Notes under the pieces: model-generated | What the model was told of the DNA's origin: nothing | Databases searched by the model: none | Seen by the model: only the letters and a program-made list of their open reading frames with translations | Assembly (NCBI GenBank): GCA_023443045.1 | Contig: JAEZWK010000023.1 | Coordinates: 19,797 to 83,796, forward strand | Reading direction: 5' to 3' | DNA: 64,000 bases | DNA from: Bacillota bacterium | GTDB taxonomy: Bacteria > Bacillota_A > Clostridia > Tissierellales > Peptoniphilaceae | In this document: positions 25,927-35,513 of the stretch, piece after piece | How positions within the stretch are numbered: the stretch's first letter is position 1 | Layout of the letters: every line of letters starts with the position of its first letter | Translations under genes and position numbers: made by a program

Positions 25927-28827
25927 TTATTTATCAAAAATATCGCCTCTACTAAAATAGATAACTAATTTGTCTTTACATGAAAAAGATGTTAGATAAA
26001 CTCCATCTGATGTTATATTTAATTGATTTTGAATGTCTAAAATATCTCTTTCAAAATTTTCTAATTCCTCTGGATGAACACTACCAATATAGTTAAATGA
26101 TATTCTGGATATATCATGATATCTTTTAGAAATATTGGGGAAATTCTTTTCAATTTCTTTTTTGTATTTATATATCAAATATCCCGGTCTAAATAAATCC
26201 TTTTTAAAATTATCAATTTCCTTATAGCAAAGTTTTTCAAAATCAGATTCTTGCATATCCTTTTTGAAAGGAATTATAAAGCTGGTGTGCACATCACCTA
26301 TTGTATTTTTAAAATCATAATCTTTAAACTCCCTTATATTTAGTAAACCTCTTAGTATTACTATATCTTCATTAAAATATTCACATAACCTTTTACCTAT
26401 TTGATACATACTAATAAAAGTATTTTTCAAAGAATCAAAACTAGGATCAATCTTCACTTCTATTTTCTTTGGATTATGTTTTAATTTAGATAATATTTTA
26501 GTAGTATCTACAGAAAGTTCACTAATAGATTTAAAAAAGTCTATGTTTTTATAAAAAGTTTCAATCGTATTATTATTTTTAACGGCGTTGCAATATTCTC
26601 TATATGATAAACTTTCATCTTCTTTTGAGTTAATAATATTTGAAATGGCTAATTTGATAATTGAAGAACTAGCACCATCACACAATGCATGATCAACCGC
26701 TATAAATAATTCTATATAATCTTCATGATCATTAATTATAAATAGAGATAAAAAGCCTCCATTACTTCTAGAATTATATATCAATTCTTTAGATATTTCA
26801 TCAAAATTTTCTTTCGTAATAAATCCACTATTTTTATCTAGTATAATTATTTCTTTTTTAAACTCCATTTCTTCTATAACAAACGAATCTTTAGAATATG
26901 AGAATCTAGACCACAAAACCGAATTTCTATCTATTAATTCATTTATTAGATTTTTACCTTCATCAGCACTAATATCCAATCTAATCTTTAAGCTAATAAT
27001 ACTTTTAAAACCTAACTCCACATATGCAGACTGTAGATGAAGTGGATCATATTGAAAACGTACCTTTTCAAAGTTGTATTTTAGAAAATTTTCAATTCTA
27101 TTTCTTAACTTTATTAAATCTAATGAATTTTCTGATTCCTCATCTCTTTCAACATTAATATTTTCTATAGCTTTTTTAATCTTTTTAGGTGTTCTATTAT
27201 TGTAGATAGTATCTATTTCTATTTTTTTATCTATATTCTCCTCTATAGATAAAATTAAAGTAACTACATCGAGCGAATCAAAACCGAGTTCAAATAAATC
27301 ATCATCTACTCTTACAGATTTTCCGCCTAATATTTCGCTTGCTATTTTTATTATTAAATTTTCTAATGTATTATCAGATGAACAATTTATAATTCCGTCT
27401 TCTTTTTCACAGAACCTTTTATGCATCTCTTTTAAATCAACTTTATTAGATTTGTTAAAAATAAATTCCTTAACAGGTATTACTATATTAGGACGCATAT
27501 ATCTAGGTAATTCAATCATTTTTGTTTCAATATCATCTTTATTGTAATCCGAAATTACAAATGCATAAAGAATATTATCTTTATAAAAAATTCTTACATC
27601 ATTCACTTCAGAAAATGATTTTATTCTATACTCTATTTCACCGATTTCTACCCTTATACCATTTCGTTGAATCTGTGAATCATTTCTTCCATGATAAATT
27701 ATATCCCCATTTTCATCTAAAGAAACTATATCACCAGATTTATATCCACGCTTTTCATCTATGATAACAAATTTTTCTTCAGTCAATTTTTTATCTGTAT
27801 ACCCCTTTGCAATACCTTCACCAAAAATAACCATTTCACCGATTTTCTGATCATCTAAAATCTTTATAAACGCTCCATCCAATGGTTTCCCTATAGGTAT
27901 ATCTGTCAATAATTTATCCTTATTTAATTCATAATAAGTAGCATATACAGTCGCCTCAGTAGGACCATACATATTAAAAAGCCTAAAATCAAATCCTTTA
28001 TTTATCCATTTTTCTTGAATAGATGGTAAAAATCTTTCTCCGGCAATCATAGCAAATTTTAAATATTTATTGACTAGCAAAACATCTTCGTCGTTTTGAA
28101 AATTAAGTAAGATATCAAAAACTGATGGACTCATAGCTATATGAGTTATTTTATTATCAGAAATTAAATTAGAAAAGTTCCTATAGATTTTCATCTTATC
28201 CAACTTATCTATATATACACTTCCTCCACCCATTAAAAAAGAATATATCTCAGTTACAGATACGTCAAATGTATATGGAGTAGAAAAAAGATAAACATCA
28301 TTCAATTTTACCGGGCAAATTTTTTGCATATTTGTCAAAATATACTTTATATTTTTGTAAGTTGTAATAACCCCTTTAGGTTTTCCTGTACTACCAGATG
28401 TGTGAAGAATATAGATTTCATCATCATCACAATATTCAACACATGGACAAACATTAGCATTTTTCTTTTCTATAATTTCCTTGATATATATATTATTAAA
28501 TCCCTTAACATCTTCATCAGAAATCAAAATATTAGAATTTGTAGATTCCGACACATTCATCAATTCATCATAACTTGATTCGATAGATAAAGGAATATAG
28601 GTGTTTTTAGACTTTAGACAGGCATACATTATAATCAAAGCGTTAATATCGTGAGCAATACGTAAAATCACTCTATTATTTTTACCAATCTTTTCTATCA
28701 AATTATTCGCAACAACACTAGTTAAATTATCAAAATCTTTATATGACATTGAACATTTTTCATAACGAACGGCAGTATTATCAGGAAAGTTTTGTGCCAT
28801 CTCATTTAGTTTATCTAAAATTAACAT
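25927..28827 (-). CDS. Single-module nonribosomal peptide synthetase (A-PCP-C)
   Basis: A 966-residue enzyme that would activate one amino acid, load it on a carrier domain and condense it. Adenylation domain (about 10-460): ILHTSGSTGKPKG, FNMYGPTEATVYA, YKSGDIV, NGIRVEIGEIEYRI and the catalytic lysine in NKVDLKEM. Peptidyl carrier (about 485-560): LFELGFDSLDVV, with the phosphopantetheine serine. Condensation domain (about 590-966): active-site VDHALCDGASS, keeping the second His and Asp of HHxxxDG. There is no thioesterase or reductase. It overlaps the MFS gene upstream by 17 bp. Domain order is seen; the product is unknown. Confidence 0.88.
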   Translation of the reverse strand: MLILDKLNEMAQNFPDNTAVRYEKCSMSYKDFDNLTSVVANNLIEKIGKNNRVILRIAHDINALIIMYACLKSKNTYIPLSIESSYDELMNVSESTNSNILISDEDVKGFNNIYIKEIIEKKNANVCPCVEYCDDDEIYILHTSGSTGKPKGVITTYKNIKYILTNMQKICPVKLNDVYLFSTPYTFDVSVTEIYSFLMGGGSVYIDKLDKMKIYRNFSNLISDNKITHIAMSPSVFDILLNFQNDEDVLLVNKYLKFAMIAGERFLPSIQEKWINKGFDFRLFNMYGPTEATVYATYYELNKDKLLTDIPIGKPLDGAFIKILDDQKIGEMVIFGEGIAKGYTDKKLTEEKFVIIDEKRGYKSGDIVSLDENGDIIYHGRNDSQIQRNGIRVEIGEIEYRIKSFSEVNDVRIFYKDNILYAFVISDYNKDDIETKMIELPRYMRPNIVIPVKEFIFNKSNKVDLKEMHKRFCEKEDGIINCSSDNTLENLIIKIASEILGGKSVRVDDDLFELGFDSLDVVTLILSIEENIDKKIEIDTIYNNRTPKKIKKAIENINVERDEESENSLDLIKLRNRIENFLKYNFEKVRFQYDPLHLQSAYVELGFKSIISLKIRLDISADEGKNLINELIDRNSVLWSRFSYSKDSFVIEEMEFKKEIIILDKNSGFITKENFDEISKELIYNSRSNGGFLSLFIINDHEDYIELFIAVDHALCDGASSSIIKLAISNIINSKEDESLSYREYCNAVKNNNTIETFYKNIDFFKSISELSVDTTKILSKLKHNPKKIEVKIDPSFDSLKNTFISMYQIGKRLCEYFNEDIVILRGLLNIREFKDYDFKNTIGDVHTSFIIPFKKDMQESDFEKLCYKEIDNFKKDLFRPGYLIYKYKKEIEKNFPNISKRYHDISRISFNYIGSVHPEELENFERDILDIQNQLNITSDGVYLTSFSCKDKLVIYFSRGDIFDK

Positions 28828-30028
28828 ATTTACCCCTTGAAATAAAAATTAAAAGAATTGCAGAAAGTGAAATTAACCCACCTAAAAAAGCAATCATATT
28901 CCACGAAGGCTCAAAAAAAGAGAACAAGAAAGATCCTATGGGCATAAATAATACCGCAAAAGTAAATACCATACTAAAAACTCGTCCGATAAAATTAGTA
29001 TCAGTATTTATCTGTATCAAAGAGATAACTGCTATATTAAATAAAGACAAGGTTATGCCAAATAACAAAAAAGGAATTAACAATAAAAACATTTTTAAAA
29101 TAGAGTCAATACCATTAGTTAAAGGCACTATAATACTCAAAGACGCCAAAGATAAGCCACATAGAAAAAGTTGTTTTAACAATTTACTAGAACTAATAGA
29201 ACTATTTCTCTTAGCTATTAACCCTGCTAAAATACTACCTATAGATTCTGCTATTAAAATATTTGCATACATACTGCTAAAACCATCAGAAAACTTCGTT
29301 GTATAAGGTATATATAAATTGTGACCTGCAATAAAAATATTTGCTAACGAACTAGCAGCTATAATTAAAATTAGTTCCCTCTTATCCTTTAGATATAAGA
29401 ACCCTGCTAAAAATTCCTTCCAAAAATTAATTTTTACTTTACTACCATCATTAGATTTACTAATATGTAGCTTAAATTCACAAAGTGCAGAAATTAAAAA
29501 TGTCAATGCATTTATAATCATTGCAAACTTATAAGAAAAGAAATTTATTATAAAAACACCTAATATCGGAGCTGAAATAGAAATAACTTCACTTAAAATA
29601 TTATTAACTGAATTATATGATACAATATCATCTGAATTTAATGCATCTTTGACAATAGCCTTATATGTTGGAGAATTAAAAGCATACAAAAATGCTAAAA
29701 TAATATTAGCCACAATTATATGATTCACATTTTGAAATTTATCATAAAAATAAGCAAGAAGAAAACATACAATAGATGCAATAATATCTGTTATAACTAA
29801 AATCTTTTTTCTATCCTTAAGATCAGCAAATATACCGCCTAAGAAATTAAAAAGAATAGTTATAAAAGTCTCAGTACTTTGATAAAGAGCCAATAAATGC
29901 CTTAAATGTGGCTTAGAAACAATCAAAGAATTATTCACGAAATCAAAAATAACATTACCCACTTTTGTAGTAATGCGCCCTAAAACTAATAAATAATAAT
30001 TCTTCCTTTTATGAGATCTATTATCCAT
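28811..30028 (-). CDS. MFS transporter next to the NRPS gene
   Basis: A 12-helix major facilitator protein, 405 residues. FADLKDRKKILVITD between helices 2 and 3 is the MFS motif A region, and the overall look is of the multidrug or macrolide-efflux-like branch (ends ...LLIFISRGKYVNF). It is the first gene of the leftward unit and its end overlaps the NRPS start, so it very likely exports the peptide product or confers self-resistance. GGAG precedes the ATG, and a TTGAAA-17-TATAAT promoter lies ~125 bases upstream. Confidence 0.82.
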   Translation of the reverse strand: MDNRSHKRKNYYLLVLGRITTKVGNVIFDFVNNSLIVSKPHLRHLLALYQSTETFITILFNFLGGIFADLKDRKKILVITDIIASIVCFLLAYFYDKFQNVNHIIVANIILAFLYAFNSPTYKAIVKDALNSDDIVSYNSVNNILSEVISISAPILGVFIINFFSYKFAMIINALTFLISALCEFKLHISKSNDGSKVKINFWKEFLAGFLYLKDKRELILIIAASSLANIFIAGHNLYIPYTTKFSDGFSSMYANILIAESIGSILAGLIAKRNSSISSSKLLKQLFLCGLSLASLSIIVPLTNGIDSILKMFLLLIPFLLFGITLSLFNIAVISLIQINTDTNFIGRVFSMVFTFAVLFMPIGSFLFSFFEPSWNMIAFLGGLISLSAILLIFISRGKYVNFR

Positions 30029-30151
30029 TGTATTCTCCTTTATACAAAAAATAAATATACTTATCTATAAAAATAAAAAAGTTCTAAACCATATTTGTGA
30101 GCATATAACTATTGAAATTATAGGAAATATAGTTTTTTTTATTTAAATTAT

Positions 30152-30180
30152 ATTATAAAAAAAATTCAATAAAATTTCAA
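30152..30180 (-). promoter_or_regulatory. Promoter of the MFS-NRPS operon
   Basis: TTGAAA (30175-30180), 17 nt, TATAAT (30152-30157) on the minus strand. The ~115-nt leader contains a 6-bp inverted repeat, AACTAT...ATAGTT, that could be regulatory. Confidence 0.65.
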
Positions 30181-30221
30181 CAAATTTTATAAATTTTATA
30201 TAAAATTGAATTAACAAATAA

Positions 30222-30247
30222 AAAAAATAACGGCTAAAGCCGTCATT
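30222..30247 (-). terminator. Terminator of the S10-spc-alpha ribosomal operon
   Basis: Minus strand AATGACGGC-TTTA-GCCGTTATT then T-run, directly after the rplQ stop codon. It closes the ~14-kb ribosomal transcript. Confidence 0.88.
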
Positions 30248-30586
30248 TTATACTAATTCTATAATACACATTTCAGAACCATCACCTTTTCTAACTCCTG
30301 TTTTGATGATTCTTGTATATCCGCCATTTCTATCAGCATATTTTTCTTTATATTCTGTAAAAACTTTCTTACCAGCTTCATCATTATATAAAAACGCTGC
30401 AGCCTGTCTAACAGAATGCAAATCTCCTTTTTTACCTAAAGAGATCATTTTTTCTGCTAATCTACGTACTTCTTTGGCACGAGTAACAGTTGTTTCTATG
30501 CGTCCTTGTAATAATAAAGAGGTAGTTAAGTTACGTAACATAGCTAATCTGTGATCGGTTTTACGACCAAGTTTTCTAAGGCTCAT
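30248..30586 (-). CDS. rplQ: 50S ribosomal protein L17
   Basis: The last gene of the cluster, 112 residues, the short bacterial form. It begins [20 protein letters not shown], followed by [17 protein letters not shown], and ends in [13 protein letters not shown]17 lines the exit-tunnel end of the 50S subunit. It lies 9 bases after rpoA with a clear GGAGG and is followed at once by the operon terminator. Confidence 0.97.
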   Translation of the reverse strand: MSLRKLGRKTDHRLAMLRNLTTSLLLQGRIETTVTRAKEVRRLAEKMISLGKKGDLHSVRQAAAFLYNDEAGKKVFTEYKEKYADRNGGYTRIIKTGVRKGDGSEMCIIELV

Positions 30587-30595
30587 TTTTACCTC

Positions 30596-31552
30596 CTAAA
30601 TATCGTCGTTAGGTCTAAGACCTAAACCTAATTCTTTTAATTTATCCTTAACCTCTTGTAAGCTTTTAATTCCAAGATTTTTTACAGTTAACATATCATC
30701 TTCACTTTTTTGTGTCAATTCTTCTACTGTATTTATATTTGCACGCTTTAGACAGTTGAAACTTCTAACAGATAAATCTAATTCTTCAATAGCCATTTCA
30801 AGTAATTTACCTTTTTTAGAATCATGACTTGGAACGAGAATTTTAGAGTCAGCAATATTTTCTGTCAAACCAACGATTAAATTCAAATGTTCATTTAAAA
30901 TTTTAGCCCCCATAGATGCAGCATCATCTGCTCTCATGGTACCATTGGTATTAATCTCCAAAACCAACTTATCATAGTCAGTTCTTTGACCAACACGTAC
31001 ATTTTCTACAGTAAAATTAACTTTTTTAACTGGTGTAAATGCAGAATCTATAGGAATATCACCAATAATCGCAGTATCCTTAAAGTCTTCTTTATTTTTT
31101 TCTTGAAGCACATAACCTCTACCATGTCTTAATTCCATCTCAACAACAAGATGGCCATCTTTATTTACAGTAGCTATATGATGATCCAAATTCATAATTT
31201 CACAATCAGTTCCAGTGATAATATCTTTACCTGTTACTTCCTGAGGTCCTTTGATATCAATCAAAAGTTTCATATCTTCTTTTGTATATGTTTTAATAGC
31301 TAATTCTTTAATATTTAAAATAATTTCGCTAACATCTTCATATACGCCAGGAATAGTAGAAAATTCGTGTAATACTCCTTGTATTCTAATACTAGATATT
31401 GCACTACCTGGTAAACTAGATAACAAAACTCTTCTCATTGCGTTACCTAAAGTTATACCATATCCTCTTTCCAGGGGCTCGATGGTTATTTTTGCATAGC
31501 TAAAATCTTCATTATGATCAACTATTTGGATAACCGGTGTTTGCATTTCCAT
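30596..31552 (-). CDS. rpoA: RNA polymerase alpha subunit
   Basis: 318 residues. The N-terminal assembly domain (about 1-230) has YGITLGNAMRRVLLSSLPG, which nucleates beta/beta-prime assembly. The C-terminal domain (about 245-318) has ELDLSVRSFNCLKRANI and LGIKSLQEVKDKLKELGL, which contacts UP elements and activators. In most Clostridia rpsD precedes rpoA. Here rpsK is the direct neighbour, 23 bases away, and rpsD is missing from the cluster. Confidence 0.97.
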   Translation of the reverse strand: MEMQTPVIQIVDHNEDFSYAKITIEPLERGYGITLGNAMRRVLLSSLPGSAISSIRIQGVLHEFSTIPGVYEDVSEIILNIKELAIKTYTKEDMKLLIDIKGPQEVTGKDIITGTDCEIMNLDHHIATVNKDGHLVVEMELRHGRGYVLQEKNKEDFKDTAIIGDIPIDSAFTPVKKVNFTVENVRVGQRTDYDKLVLEINTNGTMRADDAASMGAKILNEHLNLIVGLTENIADSKILVPSHDSKKGKLLEMAIEELDLSVRSFNCLKRANINTVEELTQKSEDDMLTVKNLGIKSLQEVKDKLKELGLGLRPNDDI

Positions 31553-31575
31553 TAGAAAATTCCCCCTTTCAGATA

Positions 31576-31971
31576 TTAGACTCTTCTACGTTTTGGTGGT
31601 CTACAACCGTTGTGAGGAATAGGTGTTACATCCTTAATTAAAGTAACTTCCAAACCCGCAGCTTGTAAAGCTCTAATAGCTGCTTCTCTTCCGCTACCAG
31701 GGCCTTTTACATATACCTCTACATTTTTTAAACCATGCTCCATAGCTTTTCTAGCAGCTGATTCAGCAGCTTCTTGAGCAGCAAATGGAGTACTTTTACG
31801 TGAGCCTTTAAAACCTAATTGACCAGCACTAGCCCATGAAATAAGATTTCCTTGCATATCTGTAAGACTAACCATTGTATTATTAAATGATGAGGAAATA
31901 TATGCTTGGCCTTTTTCTATATTTTTACGAGCTCTTCTTTTAACACGAACTGTTTTACCTTTTTTTGCCAT
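31576..31971 (-). CDS. rpsK: 30S ribosomal protein S11
   Basis: A platform protein of the 30S, 131 residues. [18 protein letters not shown] near the N-terminus and the very conserved C-terminus [18 protein letters not shown] identify it. The N-terminal tail is strongly basic. It is 9 bases after rpsM. Confidence 0.97.
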   Translation of the reverse strand: MAKKGKTVRVKRRARKNIEKGQAYISSSFNNTMVSLTDMQGNLISWASAGQLGFKGSRKSTPFAAQEAAESAARKAMEHGLKNVEVYVKGPGSGREAAIRALQAAGLEVTLIKDVTPIPHNGCRPPKRRRV

Positions 31972-31980
31972 TTTTTCCTC

Positions 31981-32328
31981 CTAGTTCTTCTTCGGACCTT
32001 TTCTGGTTCTTGCGTTAGTTTTTGTTCTTTGACCACGTACTGGAAGGCTTCTTCTGTGACGCAATCCTCTATAACAACCTATTTCACGTAAACGCTTAAT
32101 ATTTAAAGCAACATCTCTTCTTAGGTCACCTTCAACTTTGTAAGGCTCCATAGCTGTTCTGATTCTAGAAGTCATATCTTCAGTTAAATCACGAACACGA
32201 GTGTCTGGATCTACACCAGCTTCTTTAAGAATTTTTTGAGAAGTTGGTAGACCAATACCATAAATATAGGTAAGTCCGATTTCAATTCTTTTATCTCTAG
32301 GAAGGTCAATACCTGCAATTCTTGCCAT
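31981..32328 (-). CDS. rpsM: 30S ribosomal protein S13
   Basis: 115 residues. [20 protein letters not shown] opens it, and the C-terminal basic tail contains [21 protein letters not shown]13 forms the head bridge to the 50S and contacts P-site tRNA. It lies 9 bases after rpmJ. Confidence 0.97.
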   Translation of the reverse strand: MARIAGIDLPRDKRIEIGLTYIYGIGLPTSQKILKEAGVDPDTRVRDLTEDMTSRIRTAMEPYKVEGDLRRDVALNIKRLREIGCYRGLRHRRSLPVRGQRTKTNARTRKGPKKN

Positions 32329-32337
32329 TTTTACCTC

Positions 32338-32451
32338 CTAACCTTGAACCTGTTTGTGTTTTGGGTTTTCACAAATAACCATAACTTTTCCGTTTCTTCT
32401 AATAATTTTGCACTTTTCGCACATTTTTTTTACGGAAGGTCTAACTTTCAT
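32338..32451 (-). CDS. rpmJ: 50S ribosomal protein L36 (zinc-ribbon form)
   Basis: A 37-residue protein that is easily missed because of its size. It reads [15 protein letters not shown] at the start and ends [10 protein letters not shown]. Cys11, Cys14, Cys27 and His32 form the C+ (zinc-binding) type of L36. It lies between infA and rpsM, its conserved place, with GAGGGGA upstream of the ATG and the rpsM ribosome binding site over its stop codon. Confidence 0.95.
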   Translation of the reverse strand: MKVRPSVKKMCEKCKIIRRNGKVMVICENPKHKQVQG

Positions 32452-32469
32452 TTTATTTCATCCCCTCTT

Positions 32470-32688
32470 TTATTTGTTTCTCCAAGTAATACGACCTTTG
32501 GTAAGATCATATGGGCTAAGTTCCATTATAACTTTATCACCAGGTAAAATTCTAATATTATGCATTCTTAGTTTACCTGAAATATGCGCCATAATCTCAT
32601 GACCATTATCGAGTTTTACTTTGAATATTGCATTGGGGAGAGCATCGACTACAACGCCCTCAACCTCGATTGTGTTCTTTTTTGACAT
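32470..32688 (-). CDS. infA: Translation initiation factor IF-1
   Basis: A 72-residue OB-fold factor that occupies the 30S A site during initiation. [39 protein letters not shown] and [15 protein letters not shown] are the conserved segments. Its ATG overlaps the stop of the KOW gene (TAATG), so the two are coupled. Confidence 0.97.
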   Translation of the reverse strand: MSKKNTIEVEGVVVDALPNAIFKVKLDNGHEIMAHISGKLRMHNIRILPGDKVIMELSPYDLTKGRITWRNK

Positions 32689-32957
32689 TAACGCTTGGTC
32701 CCCCTATCATTAAACGATTTTAAATATGCCTTAATTTTTTTATTAGTTAATTCTGGTTCATTATCTGAAGAGAAATTATAATTTGAAAAATGAAGATGTT
32801 TTAACTTCTTTTTTTTAGGTTTATCTAATTTTCTTAAATCACCATCTGTAATCAAAACATAATCATCATCTAAAATATCTTTAATTATAAAGAATCTACC
32901 TTTATCTCTACCAGATTTAGAAATTACTACTTGACCCGGCATAATTTTATTAATCAT
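32688..32957 (-). CDS. KOW-domain RNA-binding protein (L14e-like)
   Basis: An 89-residue protein. Its first ~45 residues are a KOW motif, [20 protein letters not shown] then [19 protein letters not shown], as in the small L14e/L6e-like proteins found beside infA in many Clostridia. The rest is charged and of low conservation. The role is presumed ribosome- or RNA-associated but is not established. It overlaps the adk stop by 8 bp, in the slot where map (methionine aminopeptidase) usually sits. Confidence 0.8.
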   Translation of the reverse strand: MINKIMPGQVVISKSGRDKGRFFIIKDILDDDYVLITDGDLRKLDKPKKKKLKHLHFSNYNFSSDNEPELTNKKIKAYLKSFNDRGTKR

Positions 32958-33603
32958 TCTTACTCCTTAGAATAGATAAAATATCATTAGTGATTTCTTC
33001 CACATTTCGGTTTCCATCAATCTCTATTAATAAATTTTCATTTCTATAAAAGTCGATTAAAGGGCTGGTTTCCTTCTCGTACACACCGATACGTTTAAGG
33101 ACCGTTTCTTCTTTGTCGTCATCTCTTTGATATAATTGACCGCCACAAATATCACATATTCCTTCAACTTTAGGCTTTTTAAAAATAATATGATAACTTG
33201 CGCCGCAATCCTTGCACATTCTACGTCCAGAAATTCTTTGAACTAATGCATTTTTATCAACTTCAATATCAACTACTGCGTCTAAATCCATGCCATGCTC
33301 TTTTAAAAATAATTTAAGAGCATCAGCTTGATTTAGATTTCTAGGAAATCCGTCAAGTAAAAAACCATTTTTACAATCATCCTGTAAAAGTCTATCTTTC
33401 ACAAGATCAATAGTTAATTCATCAGGAACCAATTTGCCTTCATTTATAAATTCTTTAGCCTTAATACCTAGAGGAGTATTTTCACGAATATTTGCTCTGA
33501 AAATATCTCCTGTAGAAATATGTGGTATTTTAAACTCTTCTTTGATAAAAGTTGCCTGGGTGCCTTTACCAGCACCAGGAGCTCCTAATAATATTAATCT
33601 CAT
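32950..33603 (-). CDS. adk: Adenylate kinase (zinc-lid form)
   Basis: Interconverts ATP + AMP and 2 ADP. It has 217 residues. P-loop LLGAPGAGKGTQA is at residues 4-16, followed by ISTGDIFRANI, the AMP-binding GFPRNLNQADAL, and a long LID with two CxxC pairs, CKDCG and CDICG, that bind structural zinc as in Gram-positive enzymes. Its ATG overlaps the secY stop. Confidence 0.97.
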   Translation of the reverse strand: MRLILLGAPGAGKGTQATFIKEEFKIPHISTGDIFRANIRENTPLGIKAKEFINEGKLVPDELTIDLVKDRLLQDDCKNGFLLDGFPRNLNQADALKLFLKEHGMDLDAVVDIEVDKNALVQRISGRRMCKDCGASYHIIFKKPKVEGICDICGGQLYQRDDDKEETVLKRIGVYEKETSPLIDFYRNENLLIEIDGNRNVEEITNDILSILRSKND

Positions 33604-34877
33604 TAGTTCAAAAATCCTTTATAATGTCTCATTGTAAGTTGTGCTTCTAACTGTTTAATGGTTTCTAAAGCAACACCTACAACGATGATAATACCTGTAC
33701 CAGAAAAAGCAACCTGTAAGTTACTATAGTGTCTAACAAGTAAAGGTAATGAAGCTAAAATCGCTAAAGCAATACCTCCAACTAAAGTAATTCTGTTTAC
33801 AGTTCTTGATAAATACTGGCTGGTTGGCTTTCCGGGTCTAATACCAGGTATAAAACCACCTTGTGACTGAATATTTTTTGAATATTCAACAGTATTAAAT
33901 TGAATCGCATTGTAGAAATAAGTAAAGAATATAATAAGTACAATATTAACTACAAAATAGATCCAAAATCCAACTCTTCCCTCGATTGAAAAATAATTAG
34001 TTAAAAATCTAGAAAATGCTCCATCTGAAAACTGAGCAATAGTTCCTGGAATCTGCATAAATGTTGTTGCGAAAATTACAGGCATAACACTAGCCATATT
34101 AACCTTAATCGGAATATGTGTAGCTTGTCCACCATATACTCTTCTACCTACAACTCTTTTTGCATATTGAACAGGTATTCTTCTTTCACCTTCTTGGATT
34201 AGTACAACAAATGCTACAGTTAAAATAATAATCGCAGCAAAAACGAAGAATGAAACCCAAGAAGCAGTACCTGCTTGAACTAATCTATAATTGTGAATAA
34301 CCATGGATGGCAATCTAGAAATGATACCAACAAAGATTATTAAGCTTATACCATTACCAATACCATTTTCAGTAATACGATCACCTAACCAAACAAGGAA
34401 TGATGTACCAGCAACTAAAGTAGCAATGATAATTATATGTTGAATTGTAGAAGTAGCTATAATAGCTCTATAAATAACACCATATAAAATACCTGTAGCT
34501 TGAATAATTGCTAAAACAACACCAGTAATTCTAGTAATCTTATTAATTTTTCTTCTACCATCAGCTCCTTCTTTAGCTAGTTCTTCTAATTTAGGAATAG
34601 CTACAGTCAAAAGCTGAATGATAATTGAAGCAGTGATATATGGATAGATAGACATACCAAAGATATTCATCTGTGATAAAGCTCCACCCGCCATCATATC
34701 TAGAAAACTTAAAACTCCACCATTAGAACTATCAAAAATTTGTGATAGTGCTTCCTTATTAATATATGGTGCTGGAATTTGGTTACCTATACGATAAATT
34801 AGTAAGCAGAAAAGGGTAAATAATATCTTTCTTCTTAACTCCGGAACTTTCCATGCATCTCTAAGAGTTTTCAACAT
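33603..34877 (-). CDS. secY: Preprotein translocase subunit SecY
   Basis: The channel of the Sec translocon, 424 residues with ten membrane helices. PELRRKILFTL opens the protein, followed by the plug-region YINKEAL, GNGISLIIFVGI, the conserved cytosolic loop QGGFIPGIRPGKPT and the C-terminal QLEAQLTMRHYKGFLN. It sits 1-2 bases after rplO and exports the signal-peptide proteins seen elsewhere in the window. Confidence 0.97.
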   Translation of the reverse strand: MLKTLRDAWKVPELRRKILFTLFCLLIYRIGNQIPAPYINKEALSQIFDSSNGGVLSFLDMMAGGALSQMNIFGMSIYPYITASIIIQLLTVAIPKLEELAKEGADGRRKINKITRITGVVLAIIQATGILYGVIYRAIIATSTIQHIIIIATLVAGTSFLVWLGDRITENGIGNGISLIIFVGIISRLPSMVIHNYRLVQAGTASWVSFFVFAAIIILTVAFVVLIQEGERRIPVQYAKRVVGRRVYGGQATHIPIKVNMASVMPVIFATTFMQIPGTIAQFSDGAFSRFLTNYFSIEGRVGFWIYFVVNIVLIIFFTYFYNAIQFNTVEYSKNIQSQGGFIPGIRPGKPTSQYLSRTVNRITLVGGIALAILASLPLLVRHYSNLQVAFSGTGIIIVVGVALETIKQLEAQLTMRHYKGFLN

Positions 34878-34878
34878 A

Positions 34879-35316
34879 TTACTTCACCTCTACAGTGCTG
34901 CCAGATTTTTCAATCAATTCTTTAGCTGAATCACTTACTTTATCAACTTTAACAGTTAATTTCCTTTCCAAATTTCCAGAAGCTAAAATTTTAACTCTCT
35001 TAGCATTAGATCTAATGAGACCTTTTTCAACAAGAGATGTTAATTCAACTACATCACCATCATTAAATCTATTTAAGTCTTTAAGATTTACAATATCGTA
35101 GTCAATTCTCCATTTGTTGTGAAAACCTCTTTTAGGAAGTCTTCTGAATAAAGGCATCTGACCACCTTCAAAACCAGGTCTTACTCCGCCTCCGCTTCTA
35201 GCGTTTTGTCCTTTGTGTCCTCTGGTAGAAGTTTTACCCATACCAGAACCTACACCTCTACCAACTCTCTTTTTTGATTTATTGTTGTGTAAAGCACGTA
35301 AATTTTCTAATTGCAT
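34879..35316 (-). CDS. rplO: 50S ribosomal protein L15
   Basis: 145 residues. The glycine- and arginine-rich N-terminus [20 protein letters not shown] and [14 protein letters not shown] are characteristic. L15 is a late-assembly 50S protein that contacts 23S domain II. It is preceded by rpmD with an 11-base gap containing GGAGG. Confidence 0.97.
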   Translation of the reverse strand: MQLENLRALHNNKSKKRVGRGVGSGMGKTSTRGHKGQNARSGGGVRPGFEGGQMPLFRRLPKRGFHNKWRIDYDIVNLKDLNRFNDGDVVELTSLVEKGLIRSNAKRVKILASGNLERKLTVKVDKVSDSAKELIEKSGSTVEVK

Positions 35317-35327
35317 GGTCTCACCTC

Positions 35328-35504
35328 CTAATCGATAATTTCAACCATGTAATTAACCTTATGAAGCATACCTCTGATTTGAGGTGTATCATTAGTTTCA
35401 ACTACATGACCAATTTTACGCAAACCCAAAGCTTTTATAATTCTTCTATGACTTTCAGGTTTTCCGATGAGACTTCTTTTTTGTCTATATTTAATAGTAG
35501 CCAT
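35328..35504 (-). CDS. rpmD: 50S ribosomal protein L30
   Basis: A 58-residue protein read directly from the gap between rpsE and rplO. It starts [18 protein letters not shown], continues with [20 protein letters not shown], and ends [11 protein letters not shown]. The SLIG start, the LGLRKI turn and the order rpsE-rpmD-rplO identify L30. GGAGGAGAC lies before the ATG. It is short enough to be skipped by length filters. Confidence 0.94.
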   Translation of the reverse strand: MATIKYRQKRSLIGKPESHRRIIKALGLRKIGHVVETNDTPQIRGMLHKVNYMVEIID

Positions 35505-35513
35505 AGTCTCCTC

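Noticed and set aside
27001..27060. A second carrier domain in the NRPS (ELGFKSIISLK looks like LGxxSI)
   Set aside because: It falls at the start of the condensation domain, where similar strings occur. The surrounding helices of a carrier domain are absent.
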